Positions 11,991-24,512 of a stretch of DNA of 64,000 nucleotides are shown piece by piece. Source of the DNA: Cyanophora paradoxa (Eukaryota; Glaucocystophyceae; Cyanophorales; Cyanophoraceae). A program made the position numbers and the translations under genes. Where the stretch lies: assembly GCA_004431415.1 (NCBI GenBank), contig QPMI01000113.1, positions 248,001 to 312,000 of the forward strand. Direction: 5' to 3'. The notes below the pieces were generated by a model that did not search any database, had not been told where the DNA came from, and was given only the letters and a program-made list of their open reading frames with translations. Each line of letters opens with the position of its first letter. Position 1 is the stretch's first letter.

Positions 11991-14900
11991 CGCCGGGCGC
12001 GATGCAGAGGCCGCGAGGCGTTCTGTGACGCTGGCGTGGATAACGCTGGCGAGGTAGACGCAGCCAGGCGGGGTTGGCCTCAGTAAGCTTTCGCTGGGTT
12101 TCTGGGAGAGCACGTTCGATAGTGCCGCTCGGAGTAGCTCACGGGGGTCGAAGGATCGGCTGCTCGGCCGAGACCTGACAGCAAGGGCAGAGCTCGCTGG
12201 GGTTCAAGTGGCCTGCTTGAGCTGAAGCTGGCACAAGCGCTCTAGGCCGCGTGGGGCGCCCCTGAAAGTTGGATGGAGCTGGAGCAGGGGTACGCACAGC
12301 AATGCAGCTCGCGAGCCATGCATGAGGAGGAATTCGTTGCCGAGCCTGCGCGAACCTGCGCCGAGGAAGTCAGAGCAGAGGATATCGATATCGCACCGCC
12401 GGTTCTCGTCAGCGTTTCGACGAGTGCCGAGGAGAAGCAGCGATGCGGTGTGCGAGTATTCATTAGCCTAGTAGGTGACGCAGCTTGCAGAACCACACAT
12501 CTCACCAAAACCACAACCTGAACGCACAGTCCCTAATACTCCCTATGGCCAATCTACGTATTCAAGCGCGAAAAAAGTGTCTGACTGCCCTTGAGCACGC
12601 GGAGCTCCCGCAGCTAAACCAGTCAGCCCGGCCCAGCGCCGGAACCAGTCGGCGCCCCCCGGCAGTGCCTGGCGCGCCTCGAGCTCAGCAGCACACGGCG
12701 GAGCGGAAGCGAACATACGACGAGCGCAGCAGCAGCGGTGATGGCAGACTGTGGCGCGCGAATCCGGATGCATATAGAAGCTTCTGTCATGGCGGCGCTC
12801 CCACAGCCGCTAGCGCTCCGTGAGATGGGTGCGCCGTGAATTTTGACTGGTCTCTGGCGCGCTCGTTCGCTTAGCGCACGCCGCCTCCGCGCAGGGGATC
12901 CGGACCACGTAATGCAGATCGAATGCGAGCCGGCGCCGGAGAGCTGGCGAGCTGAGCTTGAGCAGGCCAGCCTGCAGGTCGACTGTGTCATGACCACTTG
13001 TGCGTTCCCGACTGCTTATTCTCGGGGCTTCCTTCCCGCTGATCCCTGCGCGCGCTCTTACAGCTCTCCGCGCCGCGTCGCCCCGGGTCTCATTCTCGGA
13101 GCTGCGCGACGCCTGCTCCGAGCCCGAGAGCCCTCATTCTGATGGCCCCGGCTCCCCTATCATGCCCATGCCCCTCTTCGCGCCCTCCCGCCCGCTCTTG
13201 CCCCGCTGCAGCTGCTCCCAGCCCCCGCTGCCGCCGCGGCCAGCCGCCGCGGAGCCCTCCGCGCCCCGCCGGATGGGGACCATGGCCGGCCGCCGGCGCT
13301 CGGCTCTGGAGGAGTCCCCAGGAGGGGGCCCTCTCGATTCTTCCCACGGCCTCGGCAAGCGGCCTCGAAGCTGAGCCCCTTCGATTTTTCGCTTCATCCT
13401 CGCCCTTAGCTATCATAGTATAGCCCCTCCAAGTGGTGATGATGATCAAATCTCGTGACCATCATGAGCACTGCATGCATGGGTGCTCAGATGCTCACTG
13501 CAAGCCATATTGAAACATATATTGCGAGCACTATATGTTCTATGCCTCCGCCCCGGCCGGCAAGCGGGGAGGCCGCCCGCCACGCCTCCGCCCCGCTTCA
13601 CGAGCCGCGCCGCCGCCCGCCGCGCCCCCGCTCCGCCCGGCGAGCCGCGCCGCTGCCCGCCGGGCCTCCGCCCCGCCGAAGAGAGCTCCGACGAGAAGCT
13701 TGAACTTCGGAATCTGCTCAGCTAGCCGCGCTTGCGGATCTTCGAGGCTCGGGCGCAGCATGCGCACGAAACCGGAGCCGGCAGCTAGCTAGAGCCGGGC
13801 TTCCCTCTAGCGATCGTAACTCTATCGATCGTAACTCTGGCGATCGTAACTCCGGGCTTGTATCAGGGACACAAGAGCGCATTCTGCTAGAAAGATAATT
13901 GCATAACTCGGTTGGGGAGTGTGTGTTGTGCTATGGCGGGGCGAGGGGGGGAGCGCGCTACGCGCCAGCTGGCATAATTAAAGAGGCCCTTACATAGAGC
14001 AGTTCGCAAGTGGTGGCGTCTAGCGCCGTTACCATCGATTTTCGACCACTGCGGGCGCGGGATTCGCGGCGCGGGATCGGCAAGACAGCTACACGAGTGC
14101 TAGGGAATCGGCGCGCATAGGTCCTTTTTGCTAGCGGATCCGCGCTGCGCGCCCGCGCGCCAAGGTCCCGCGCGCCCGCTTGCGGAGGGGGGGGACAGCG
14201 ATTCCGTCATGCAGTCCGCGCTGCTAGCGCTCTGGTCGCGTTATGCATGCGCGGTACAGCGCAACGATTGCGCTGTGTACCGCTTCGGGTCCTCCGCGCT
14301 GCCGCCGCCGCGCCAGCGCCGGTTTTGGGGCTGCCCAAAACCGGGGGGGACAGCGTTACGAGGCACCAGCTCCAGCCACACATCGCCCGGTGTGCGAAAC
14401 GCTCGAGCGCGTCGCACTCCCCAGGCGCCGCCGCTATATCTGGCGCCTCCATCTGGCCCCGCTCGCCGCCGCAGTACACGGCGACTACACGCCGCACATC
14501 GCGGCACATGTACAGCACATGGAGGGTCCCCATGGCCCGGCAGCAGCCGCAGTAGGTTAGGGTAGCCTTTAGTATTCTTCTTCATCGCGTAGGCCGCCTT
14601 CCCAAAGGATAGGCCTCGCAGACGGGGGTAGCCCGGTTCGCGCCTCGTTCTTCGGGGCTTTGCGAGCCTGGCACTGCTCTACTATCCCCCTAAGGGCCCG
14701 GCATCCCCCGGGTACCAGCACGTAGCATGTGGGCGTGTAGCTACCGTGTGAAGAGCAAGTGGTCATTGCTTCCACCGTATGTGTAGTATTTCGCTTATGT
14801 ATTGTCTAATTATATAACTAGTGTAGTATTTTTTTTTTAAAGATCTACGGTGGGCGTGCCCACTCGTAGTACACAACGAGGATACAAGTCACGGTATCGG

Positions 14901-15262
14901 TAACTAGTGTAGTAACCAAGTAGCCTAGTAACTACTACGTATACGTGACTCCTACTACGTTACTGTGACATCGGTATCATTTCCAAGGAGCTGTTGAGTG
15001 CCACGGGGTACTGCTTTTCTTGACCACAACTGAAAAGACTGCTTTCAAAAGTTTTCCAAGAAATGTTTACCACTGAGCAAGAAATACTAAACTTGAAAGA
15101 ATGCACGACAAAACAAAGTGGAAAAGCGTACACCCAGCCCCTCGATCGATATCGTACACACGAGACTGGATGGATACACGAGGCAAGCCGAACGAATTGA
15201 TCGCGAGGAGCACTACAAATGGGGCGGGTGCCAGTACGGAAGCGGGCGGGGTGGATCCACGG
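11991..15262. other. Gene-poor intergenic stretch with short repeats and hairpins
   Basis: There is no gene with family motifs in about 3.3 kb. Visible items are a GC-rich degenerate tandem repeat at about 13560-13685, three copies of a cgatcgtaactc repeat at about 13811-13852, a perfect 11-bp stem hairpin at 14319-14344, and an AT-richer tract with repeated tagtatt and actactacg motifs at about 14760-14990. Reading frames between 12240 and 12830 and at 14128-14565 look like chance frames in GC-rich DNA. Upstream control of the coiled-coil gene is expected near 12.0-12.3 kb. Confidence 0.4.
14319..14344. repeat. Perfect hairpin, 11-bp stem with 4-base loop
   Basis: CCGGTTTTGGG pairs with CCCAAAACCGG around GCTG. 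It stands in non-coding DNA with no adjacent gene end, so it is not obviously a terminator. An imperfect inverted repeat built on ggtaca/tgtacc and agcgcaa/ttgcgct lies just upstream at about 14252-14281. Confidence 0.6.
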
Positions 15263-18200
15263 CTAGCGGCCGCGGTGGGAGGAGCGGGAGGAGCGGCCGG
15301 AGGCGGGCCCTGATGCGGCAGCGGCGGCGGTGGCCGAGGCGGCGGCGGCCCTGGCGAGCTCGGCCTGCCAGTGCTCGTAGTTGGTGCGCAGGTTGCGCAC
15401 GAGGGAGTCCCCGAGCGCCGGCACCAGCGCCGCCACGCTCGTCACCAGGGGCGACACCACGAAGTCCACGAAGCCGATCTGGCGGGGGGTGAGCCGGAGG
15501 GCGAGCGGAAAGGGGGGGGGGGGGGGGGGGCCGACCTGGGACTTGGGGAGGCGCTCCCGCGTGTCCCCCGTGCGGTCCACTGCGCCCCCGCCGTGAGCCC
15601 CGCAGCCGGCGGGCGAGGGGGCGGGCGGGGAGCGGGGCGGCACTGAAGGGCGAGACGGGGATGCCGAGCTCGCGCTCCTTGTCGCCCTGCGGGGCCGTGA
15701 GCGAGGGGAGGCTGGGCGCGAACGCCGGGGCGCGGGGGGCGGGCCTGGGAGAAGAACTCGGCGTTGACGCGGTGCGACCAGGCGATGTGGAGCGGCAGCG
15801 GCTTCGACGCGTGCCCGATGTCGCACGCCTGCCGTGGGGGCGTCGGGGCGGGGCGGGGGCGGGGCGCGGGGCGGGCGCGGGGCGGGGGCACCTTGAGGGC
15901 GACCTGGAGGAGGAGGCGCGCGTCCTCCCGCGCCAGCGGCGGCTCCTCCCGCGCAGCCCCGGGGCCGCCCCCTCCCCGCCTCGCTCCCCGCCGGCTGCGC
16001 CCCGCTCGCGCCCCGCCGAGGCGGCCGGTCGGGGTCGGGGCGGCGCACGGAGACGGGGGCGTCGGGCCCGACGGGCTGCCCGAAGGCCCCGGCCGCCGTC
16101 CGCCGCTTGAAGGTCCCCAGGATCTCCTGCGGGGCGCGCGCGCGTCGAGGGCGGCCGAGGGGCGGCGGGCAGGGGGAGGGGAGGGGGGGATGGGGGGGGG
16201 GAGGAGGGAGGGGGGGATAGAGGGTATGGATATGGCATAGCTGGAAGTCTAAGTGGTGGATGGGAATTTCTAGGCAGTGGGTGTCGCGATTTCGAATCCG
16301 GCGGGATCCGTATTTCGGAAACAGAAAACAAATTCGGGCACGAAGTGCTGGCCCATGTCGGTGGCGAGGACCATGTCGATGACGCAGCGCCGCAGCTCCT
16401 TGACGTCCGCCTTGTCGAGGGCGGCGAGGAAGTCGTGCCGCGGCTCCCGCAGCGCCTTCCAGCTCGCTGCCACGTGGTGCGACTCCAGCGGGCTTCGGTC
16501 GTTGTAGAGGATGGCGAGCGGCCCGCCAGAGTTGATCGCGAAGTTGTTGTTGTAGCCCGGGTGCTCGAAGTCTGGGGCCTCCAGGGCGGCGAGGCTCACG
16601 GCGAGCAGCGGCCGCCCGCCCGTCGCCTCGCTCACCTCGAAGATCTCCACGCCCTGCGCGCGGCGCCCCCGCTCGCGTCGGCGGGGAGGGGCGGGGCGGC
16701 GGGGGCGGGGGCGGGGGGCGGGCGGGCCTCCCAGGAGGCGAGGCCGGCGCGCAGGGCGCGGGCCTCCCGCTCGACGCGCTCGTCGAGGGCCTCCAGGGCG
16801 GCGAGGCTCACGGCGAGCAGCGGCCGCCCGCCCGTCGCCTCGCTCACCTCGAAGATCTCCACGCCCTGCGCGCGGCGCCCCCGCTCGCGTCGGCGGGAGG
16901 GGCGGGGCGGCGGGGCGGGGGCGGGGGCGGGCGGGCCTCCCAGGAGGCGAGGCCGGCGCGCAGGGCGCGGGCCTCCCGCTCGACGCGCTCGTCGAGGAGC
17001 GGCGGCGCCGGCGACGCCGCGCCGGCCCGCTCCTCCAGCACCACGGGCTCGGGCCCCGCCTGCGCCGCCGCCGCCGCCGCGAGCGAGGCGAGGCCGCCGG
17101 CGCCGTGGCCCTGGTCGACGCTGCCGCTGCGGCGGGCGCGCCAGGAGCGGTGGGGGGCCAGGGAGCTGCGGCGGGAGCCGGGGCTGGACTCGAGGCGCTG
17201 CGCGGGGGCGATCTCGGTGAGGAGCCAGGCCTGCGTGTCGCTGTCGACGCCGAGCGTCCCCGCGGCGATCTGGCCGTTGAAGTCGGGGACGAGGAGGCTG
17301 CCGGAGGCGAGGAGGCCGTTGACGGCGGCGTGGAGGACGGAGAGGGCCTCGCGGGGGAGGCGCGCGTCCCGCGTGAGGCCCTTCAGCGCCGCCACCGTCT
17401 TCGTCAGCGGCGAGTCGAGGTCCACCACCGACTGCTTGCGCGCCCCTGCCCGCCCGCCCCGCGCCCGCGCCGTCGGGTCCGAGCCGGCCGGCCGGCGCGG
17501 GGGCGGGACGGACGCTGGAGGGCGGTGAGCTCGGAGGCGAGGTGGAGGTTCATCTCGCGCAGGTCCTCCCGCTCCACCGTCACGCTCTCCAGCTCCGAGC
17601 GCAGCCGCAGAGAGTCGATGAAGTCCCGCCGCCGCCGCCCGTCCTCCTCCGACGCCGCCAGCAGCGCGAACGGCACGCTCGCCCCCGTCAGGATCACCGC
17701 CCCGCTGCCCCCGCTCCGCCCATCAGCTGCAGCCTCGGCGGCGGCGCGCGGCGGCGGCAACGGCGCGCACTAAAAATCGAAGAAGGACGTCGCGGCGCGG
17801 GCGGCGGGGTCTGTGGGGGCGCGCGTCGGGGCGGCGCCCGTGCGGGGGCGGGGCGGGGCGGGGCGGGGCGCGGACAGCCGATCCAGACGAGGCCGTGGGA
17901 GAGGGCGACGAGGGCGAGGTAGTGGCGGGGGGGCAGCTGCGCCCCGCCCCGTCACCCGCGCCGCGCCCCGCCGCGCCCCGCCGCGCCGCGCCCGGGCCGG
18001 CGGGGGCGGACCTGGGCGAGGCCGCGGGCCGCCCGTCCACGGCGAGAATTACGGGGTAGAAGATCAGCTCCGGGTTCGGGTCCCCCAGGTGGCTGCCCCC
18101 ACGCCACGCCTCGATGAGGAGGGCAAGGGCGGCGCGAAAGGGGGAGGGGGAGGGGAGGGGGGAGGCGGGGGTACGGCGCACTCGCAGAAGGAGGCGGCGA

Positions 18201-19111
18201 GGACGGATGCGAGGAAGGCGTCCATGAGGAGCTGCGGGGTACGGGTTCGCATTTGGGGCGCGGGCGGGGCGGGGCGCGCACGTTGCTCCAGCGGCGGTAG
18301 AGGTCGGGCGCCGCCGACATGAGGGCGTAGCAGAGGGCGCCCACGATCGCGGGGCCCGCGCAGATCAGCCGCTGCCGCCCGGCGGCGCTCTCAGCCGGCG
18401 CGGGGTTGGGCGCGCGGCAGGGGAGGAAGCGTGGGGTGCGGTGGGGGTGGGGGTGGGGGGGTTGGGGGGGTGGGGTGGGGCGGGAGGGCGGACCCAGAAG
18501 GCGCGCATGCTGTGGGACTCGAAGCCGCGCTGCTGCTCGAGGTCGGCGCGGTAGATGTTGACGGCCCCCGCGTAGAACGCCACCGCCGCCACGTACAGCA
18601 CGATCGCTGCGCCCCGCTCGGCCCCGCCCCCGCGCGCAAGCCGGCGCCGCAGCTCGCGGGGCGCGCGCGCACCGACTGGCAGCATGACCTTCTGGCGCCG
18701 CACGCTGCCCTTGCTGCGCCACAGATGGTACTCGTGCTCGGTGGCGCCGTCCGCGAAGGTCTGGAAGAGGCCGAGGAAGTGCGAGCGCAGTGTCGTGCGG
18801 GCCGCGACGCCGGCCGTGCGCGCGGTTTCCTGGGCGCTGCGGCGGCCCGGCGCCGCGCGCCGCCGATCGTACGGCGTCGCGGAGGTTGGGGAGACCGGCG
18901 AGGAGCCCCATGAGAGGGGCATCAGCGCCGGGCTCGTCTGCTGGTCCTCCGCGCCCTCGCCGAGCGCGAGGTCGGGCTTTTGCTCGCCCCACGCCTTCGC
19001 TTTAACCAGCACAGCCGGCACAGCGACAGCCGCGGCCGGCTGCGCGTCTCGTGGCGTCCGGCCGTCCATGTCCTGCCCCGGCGGTGCCGCGGGCTGCGCG
19101 TGGACCCTCAT
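15263..19111 (-). CDS. Membrane 3',5'-cyclic nucleotide phosphodiesterase 1, catalytic core rearranged
   Basis: It would hydrolyse cAMP or cGMP at a membrane. From ATG 19111: a polar head, then about six hydrophobic exons (AIVLYVAAVAFYAGAV, LICAGPAIVGALCYALMSAA, LLMDAFLASVLAASFC, ELIFYPVILAV, HYLALVALSHGLVWIG), a coiled-coil exon (RLRSELESVTVEREDLREMN), a linker (VDLDSPLTKTVAAL) and the PDEase I domain. Domain exons seen are EIFEVSEATGGRPL, HPGYNNNFAINSG, YNDRSPLESHH, DMVLATDMGQHF, EILGTFKRR, CDIGHASKPLPLH and GFVDFVVSPL. The stop is TAG at 15263-15265. The block that should hold the HNxxHAxD and HD metal-binding motifs is missing between the duplicated EVSEATGG exon and HPGYNNNF. Two copies of about 210 bases lie there instead. 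The gene as drawn should be inactive unless the assembly is wrong here. Confidence 0.75.
16572..17000. repeat. Tandem duplication of an exon-intron unit inside phosphodiesterase 1
   Basis: Two adjacent copies of about 210 bases, near 16572-16788 and 16789-17000, each contain the exon for LDERVEREARALRAGLASWE, a G-rich intron (plus strand) and the exon for GVEIFEVSEATGGRPLLAVS. The copies are almost identical and differ mainly in G-run lengths. The unit repeats the start of the catalytic domain exactly where about 85 expected residues are missing. Confidence 0.8.
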
Positions 19112-19743
19112 GCGGCCGACGCGACTGCCTCTGACTCCCTAGCTGCCGCAATCGCGAGCTTTCAACAGGAGCCCTGAACTGGGAAGCCGCGGCTGTCGAA
19201 ACGGAACCGCCTGCCGCGCACGTTTAGCCACGACTACTCGCACGATGGGACCGTTACCAGACGCGGATGCAATTGTGAAGCGTTCGGCCGTTTGTTCTCT
19301 GGAGTGCCGTCGCCGTCGACCGATCAGCCTTCGAGCTTCATTCGCTTCTGCAACCTATCTTCGAAGCCCCGACGGTCGAAGGCCTTACAATCTGAAGGTC
19401 ATGATGATGGCATGATGAAGGTCATCTGCCGGCGCCGCAGTACTGGGCCGGGGGCCTGGGGGCCGGCTGGGGCTATGGCTAAAGATACGTACCCCCCTCC
19501 GTGACGCAGTGACGAATCCGGACCAATGGTGAACGAGCGCTAAAAATGGAAGCACTCGACGATTCACGGCGCGCGCGCGCGAGCGCGCCTCCGAGGCTAG
19601 GGCGCCTAGGGAGTAGTAGGGACTCGGGAGTCGGGAGTCGGGAGTCCAAGCGCGACGGGCAGGTCCCCCGCGGATAGAAGCACTCGACGATCGCGATTCG
19701 CGCTGTCCTACCTTAGCGAACCAAGCTAAATCAGCGCAACTGC
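19112..19743. other. Intergenic region upstream of phosphodiesterase 1
   Basis: About 630 bases lie between the phosphodiesterase 1 start and the 3' end of the EF-hand gene. A 7-bp tandem repeat (gggagtc, three copies) lies at about 19620-19648. A short repeated catgatga tract lies near 19398-19425. No gene was recognised. Confidence 0.35.
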
Positions 19744-22700
19744 TCACGAAAAACGCTGGGGCGGTGCGGGCGGGCGGCGGGCTCGGGTGCCGGAGCTCGA
19801 GGCGGAGGACCATCCCGGGGGGCGGGGCGGCGGGCTCGGGTGCCGGAGCTCGAGGCGGAAGCTCGTGCTCCGGGGGGCGGGGGACGAGCTCAGCGGGACT
19901 CCCCGGGAGCGAGCATCCGGATCCGGGCCCCTGCCCCGCAAGGGGGCGCCGGCCCCAGGGGGTGCTCGCCCGGGGACGGAGGATCGGGGCGAGGGGCTGG
20001 CGTGGGGGGGTAGGGCTGAGGGACCCGACGGGTACATATGCATGTAGAGCCGAGCGGCCAGCTGGAGGGCATGCCCTTGCCCTGGGTCGGCAGGGGCTGG
20101 GGCCTCGCGATCGGGGGCCGTCGATGGCCATTGGGGCGTCGCTGCGTCGGGCGCGGGGCGGGAGCCCGGGCGACGGCCCCAGACGGGGCTCGCCGGGGTC
20201 CCCTCGGTGGCGTGCAGCGCTCGCTTGCGCTCGCGGGAGAGGGTAGCCCCCTCCCGCGAGGCACCCCGGGGCGCCGGCCCCGCGCTCGGCGCTTGCTCCG
20301 GCGAGCGGCGGGCCGCGGCGAGCTCCGCCTCATCGGCCGCGGCCGGCTGCCCGTTGCCGGCGCTGCCCGGCACCCCCAGTAGAGGGCGGCCACCGCACCG
20401 CCCGTCCCCGCCGCCTCCTCCTCCTCCCCGCCGGGGGCGCCCTTCCGCCGCCTCGCCAGCGCGGCCGCGCTGCCGCTTGGCCGGCGCCGCAGGGCCGGGG
20501 CCGACTCGAGGATCGGGGCGGGCCCGGCCTCCCCGGGGCCCGTCCGCTCCTCTCCCTCCGAGGACCAGTACTCCGAAGCCGAGTCGCTGCCGGACCCCCG
20601 CCCAGAGCCGCCGCCGCGGCTGCTCGACCGGGCGCCGGCGCACCGCCCGCCAGCGGGCCCGCTCGGCCTCGGCGGCGGCGGCGAGGGCGCGCTCCTCGCG
20701 CCGGCGCCGGTGCTCGAGCTTCGCCGCCGTGCGGTGCGCCGCCTGCGGGCCCCGCGCCAGCCGCCCGCCGCGCGACGTGAAGCCGCCGGCGCCGCCGGCC
20801 GCCTCGGGGCGCCCGCGCTCGCCCGAGGCGCGCCCCTTGGCCCAGCGCGCCCAGTCCCGCATCGCCACCTCGGGCTGCCCGGCCGCCCCGGGCGCTCCGG
20901 GGCCGGCACGCGCGGCAGGAGGTCCAGGAAGGCGGCCTCGGGCGGGAGGGAGGCGGGGGCCCCGCGGCCGCCGCGTGGGCCAGGCCCGCGGCGTGATGGG
21001 CGCAGGAGGGCCCCGAGGAGTCGGCGAGGGGCTCCGCCCCGCCCCCGCCCGCTGCACCCGCCGCCGCCGCAGCGCCGCGCCGCCCGCCCCGCCATCAGGG
21101 CCCGCTGGGCGCGGCGCGCGAGGCTCCGTAGCCGATTCGAACTCGAGCGTGTGGACGGGTATACCCGCGGCGCCGGGGCTTGGACCGGTCTCGGGCAACG
21201 CAGCGTCGGGAGGAGGGGTAGAGGAGGCGTTGAGGGGAGCGGGGAGGGCCGTGTTCGAGGGCGCAGGGACCGGTGGCGGGCGGCAGGGTCCGGGCCCGGG
21301 CCCGCGAGCGGAGCGCGCACCCAGCGGCGCGGCCGGCCGCGGTGCGAAGAGAGCGGTTCGTCGTCGTGGGCGAGGGCGGCGAAGCGGCCGCGGGCGGGGG
21401 CGATGCGGGGGCGGGGCGGGGGTATGCAGGGGCGCGACGGCGAGGGCGGCGGCGAGGGCCTTGGGGGCCGGGAGGGGCGCGTCATGGGGCTCGCGGGGCG
21501 GGCGCTGCGGGTGGGAGAGGGAGGGGGCGTGCGGGTGTGGCCGGTGGCCGGGGCGTGCCCGTGGAGGTGCCGCGTTGCCGCGGCGACGGCCTCGGCAAAG
21601 GGCAGGAAGCCGGCGCCCCGCCCCGAAGAGCAGCCCAGCGGGGTACGCCGCCTCGATCTCCATCGACCCCGCCGCGCGTGCCGCGCCAGGCTCCCGCGCT
21701 GCGGCGGGGCGCGCGCGTGTTGGGGCCGGCGCGCAAGCCGAGAAGGGGCCGGAGCGCGCACCCTGCCGCCTCCGCCGCCGCCGCCGCCGGCCTCGTCGCC
21801 GCTGCCGCCGGCTTTGAGCTCGAGGGAGGCGCGCAGGGCCTCCCGCCCCTCCCGCCGCCGCCCCTCTCCTCGCCGCTGGCGCCCTCCTCGCCGCCCTCGC
21901 CCTGCGCGTCACCCCCGCCGCCGCCTCGAGGAGGTGCCCGCCGAAGACCTCGAGCGCCCGCTCCGCCTCCGCCTGCGCCGCCCCAGTCAGCCGGCGCGGC
22001 GCCGGGCTCGCGCAGGGCGGCACGCGCCGCCGCCTGGTCGCCCCCGGGGCCCCCCAGGAGCCTCCTCAGCCGGTCCATGCGGGCGTCGAAATCGAGCATC
22101 AGCTCCGGCTGCAGGGGGAATCAGGGACGGGTGCGCCGCGGGGCGCGCGGCGGTGCGGAAGGGCGCACCCCGTACATCACCGAGAGGCCGGCGTGACCCT
22201 CTGCGGCCAGTGTGTAAGCGGGCGGGGCGGGCGGGGCGGGGCGGGTGCTCGGACCGGCGCTCTGCAGGGCGGCCTGCATGGAGGAGACGAAGGCCTGCCA
22301 CTGGGGCCCCGGCCCCGCCCCGCGGCCCCGCAGCAGCTCCTGCCTGTCCGCCCCGTGAGCGGCCGGCGAGAGGGGAGGGAAGTGCGGGGCGAGGTCAAGA
22401 GCGCGTGCCGCTGGGCCTCCCGGGCGGCGATGCGCAGGAGGGCGGCGGGGAGGAAGGAGGGGCCCCGGGGCTCCGGCACGGGCCCCGGGGGGGCCGGCGG
22501 CGGCGGCACGACGAAGACGCTCAGAAACGCGACCTGCCGGCGCCGTGTCCCCTTAGCCGGGGCGATGCGGGAGGAGGCAGGTGCCCCGGCGGACCCCCTT
22601 GGCCCCCGGCGGGGGCCGCGACGCCGTGCGCGGCGCGTAAAGCGGCTGGCGCGGTCGCGGCCCGTCCGAGACCAGCGGCGGGGGCTCCCCGGGCGCCGGC

Positions 22701-24512
22701 AGCTCGCTGAGAGGCCTCGTGAGCGGAGGAGGCCGGAAGGGGGTGGGGGGGGGGGGGGGGGGGCGCACTGGGGCGGCAGGAGGCCCTCGCTGCTCGCCTG
22801 CTGCCAGCGCGCCGCGCGCTCCGACTGCGCGAGCCCGCCGTGGACGCTCCCGCCCCAGCCCCGCACTGCCCCGCCCTCAGCGGCGGGGCCCGGGCGGGCG
22901 GGGCGGGGCGGGCCGGGGCGGGCGCGCCGCTCGTGATCTTCTGGATGTCGCTGGAGGAGGGCGTGAGGCCGGCGAGGCCCCCGTGCCCTGCCGCCCCGCC
23001 CCGCCTCGGCGGGCGGCGGGGCGGGCGGCGGGGGGCGCGGCGGGGACCTCGAGGGAGGCGAGGTAGGCGTTGACGAGCTCGAGGCGCTGGAGGGGGTGCT
23101 GGTCGTGCCGCACCCCCGCCGCCACCCGCAGCGCGAAGTCCGGGCCCATCAGCAGGATCGCCCGCAGCAGCTCCCACCCCCGCCGCTTCACCCAGAGCTT
23201 CGCTCGGTGCAGCCGCCGCGGGATGCCGCGCCGCGCGGCCGCCCTGCGCCGCCCGCGCCGGCGCTCCCGGGTCCTCTTGGTGGGGTGCGGAGGAGGGAGG
23301 AGGAGGAGCGGGCGAGCTCGAGGGCGCCCCGAGGGCCCCCGCCAGGCTCCGCACCGACCCGCCGCCCGCCCGCCCGCTCCCCGCCGACCCGGGCGCCCCC
23401 CCGCCCCCGCTCCGAGCCGGCCGTCTCGTACCCCCGTCGGTCTCGGCGTCGGTGTCGGCCCCGCGAGCCCGGGGCCGAGCGCCTCCTCGTGCACCTCGAC
23501 CTCTGCCGCCCCCGTCGGGCCGGGCGGGGCGGGCGGGGCGGGCGGGGGTCGGGCCGGGCGCGCCGTGGATCTCGCGGAGGACAAAGCGGCGGCGCTCCTC
23601 GCTCCACTTCGTGATGGCACCGAAGAGGCCCTCCAGGAAGCGCGCGCTGCGCCCCGCCCCCGCCTCACGCCCCCGCCCCTTGCATGCCCCCGCCCGGCCC
23701 CAGGCGCGCGCACTACTCCTGCGCGTCGATCCCGTCCGTCCACTGGTCCGCGAGCTGCCGGGCAGCCCCGCCGGCTCACCTCGCGGGGGCGAAGCGCCGG
23801 CGGCGGCGGGCCGCGGGGCGGCGGGCGGCACCTGGAAGAAGGAGAGGAAGAAGCGGGGCCGGTCGAGGGCGGCGGCGCTCTGCACGTCGAACGCCCAGTC
23901 GAGCTCGGCGTTGAGCGCCGCCGCCGCCTCATCCCACACCGCGTTCAGGTGCTTGTAAATCCGCTTGTTCAGGTCCACGTACTGCGCCCGCCCGCGTTGG
24001 GGGCCCGCTGATTTGATCCGACGCGGGGCCGCGGGCCGGGGGGCGCCGACCTCGTCGTGGTCGATGACGCCGTCTTCGTCGACGTCGGCGACGACCCATA
24101 GCCGCTCCAGCACCTCCCGCACCGCCGGGTCGAACTTGAGCGACTCCCGCTGCAGCAGCGCCTTATTTGTGTACAGCGCACTCTCCTGCGCCACCGCGCC
24201 CCCTCCGTAGTAGCGCCGCAGCCTGCGGGGCGCGCGTGAGAGCAGTGCAGGGCTTGGCGCAGCGGGCATTTCTCACTGATCGAGGAGCGATTCTGTCTGT
24301 ACTGGGGCCTGCGCTGGCGCGGCGAGGGAAAACCGTCGAAGGGAGCTTAGGCTCGCCCTCTTCCACTCTTGCCACCCAGTGGCTTCGCTGCTGCGCCTGG
24401 AGAACGGCGCGTCGATCCGCACGCTTGCATTGCTTCCCGGCCGCGAGAAGGACATGGACTTCGTGAGCCCGACGCTCACGCTCTTTGTGGGCGACCCGAA
24501 CGTCATGGACAT
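19744..24512 (-). CDS. Large EF-hand protein with low-complexity C-terminus
   Basis: The start at ATG 24512 gives a Ser-rich head (SMTFGSPTKSVSVGLTKSMS) that splices to LRRYYGGGAVAQESALYTNK. An EF-hand loop follows (DVDEDGVIDHDE, near 24075), with acidic residues at positions 1, 3, 5 and 12 and Gly at 6. Next come conserved-looking helical exons: NKRIYKHLNAVWDEAAAALN, ELDWAFDVQSAAALDRPRFF, ARFLEGLFGAITKWSEERRR, and LHRAKLWVKRRGWELLRAIL then LELVNAYLASLEV. Further exons (SVHGGLAQSERAARWQQASS, MLDFDARMDRLRRLLGG) lead to a very long Pro/Ala/Arg-rich last exon with MRDWARWAKGRASGE and a charged helix (RREERALAAAAEAERARW). The stop near 19744 is the weakest point. The protein probably binds Ca2+; its family is not recognised. 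Two 34-bp direct repeats lie near the end (19773-19806, 19826-19859). Confidence 0.6.

Noticed and set aside
14128-14565. Overlapping frames on both strands near 14.2-14.6 kb
   Set aside because: Several frames overlap on both strands with no recognisable domain; the strong hairpin inside argues for non-coding DNA.
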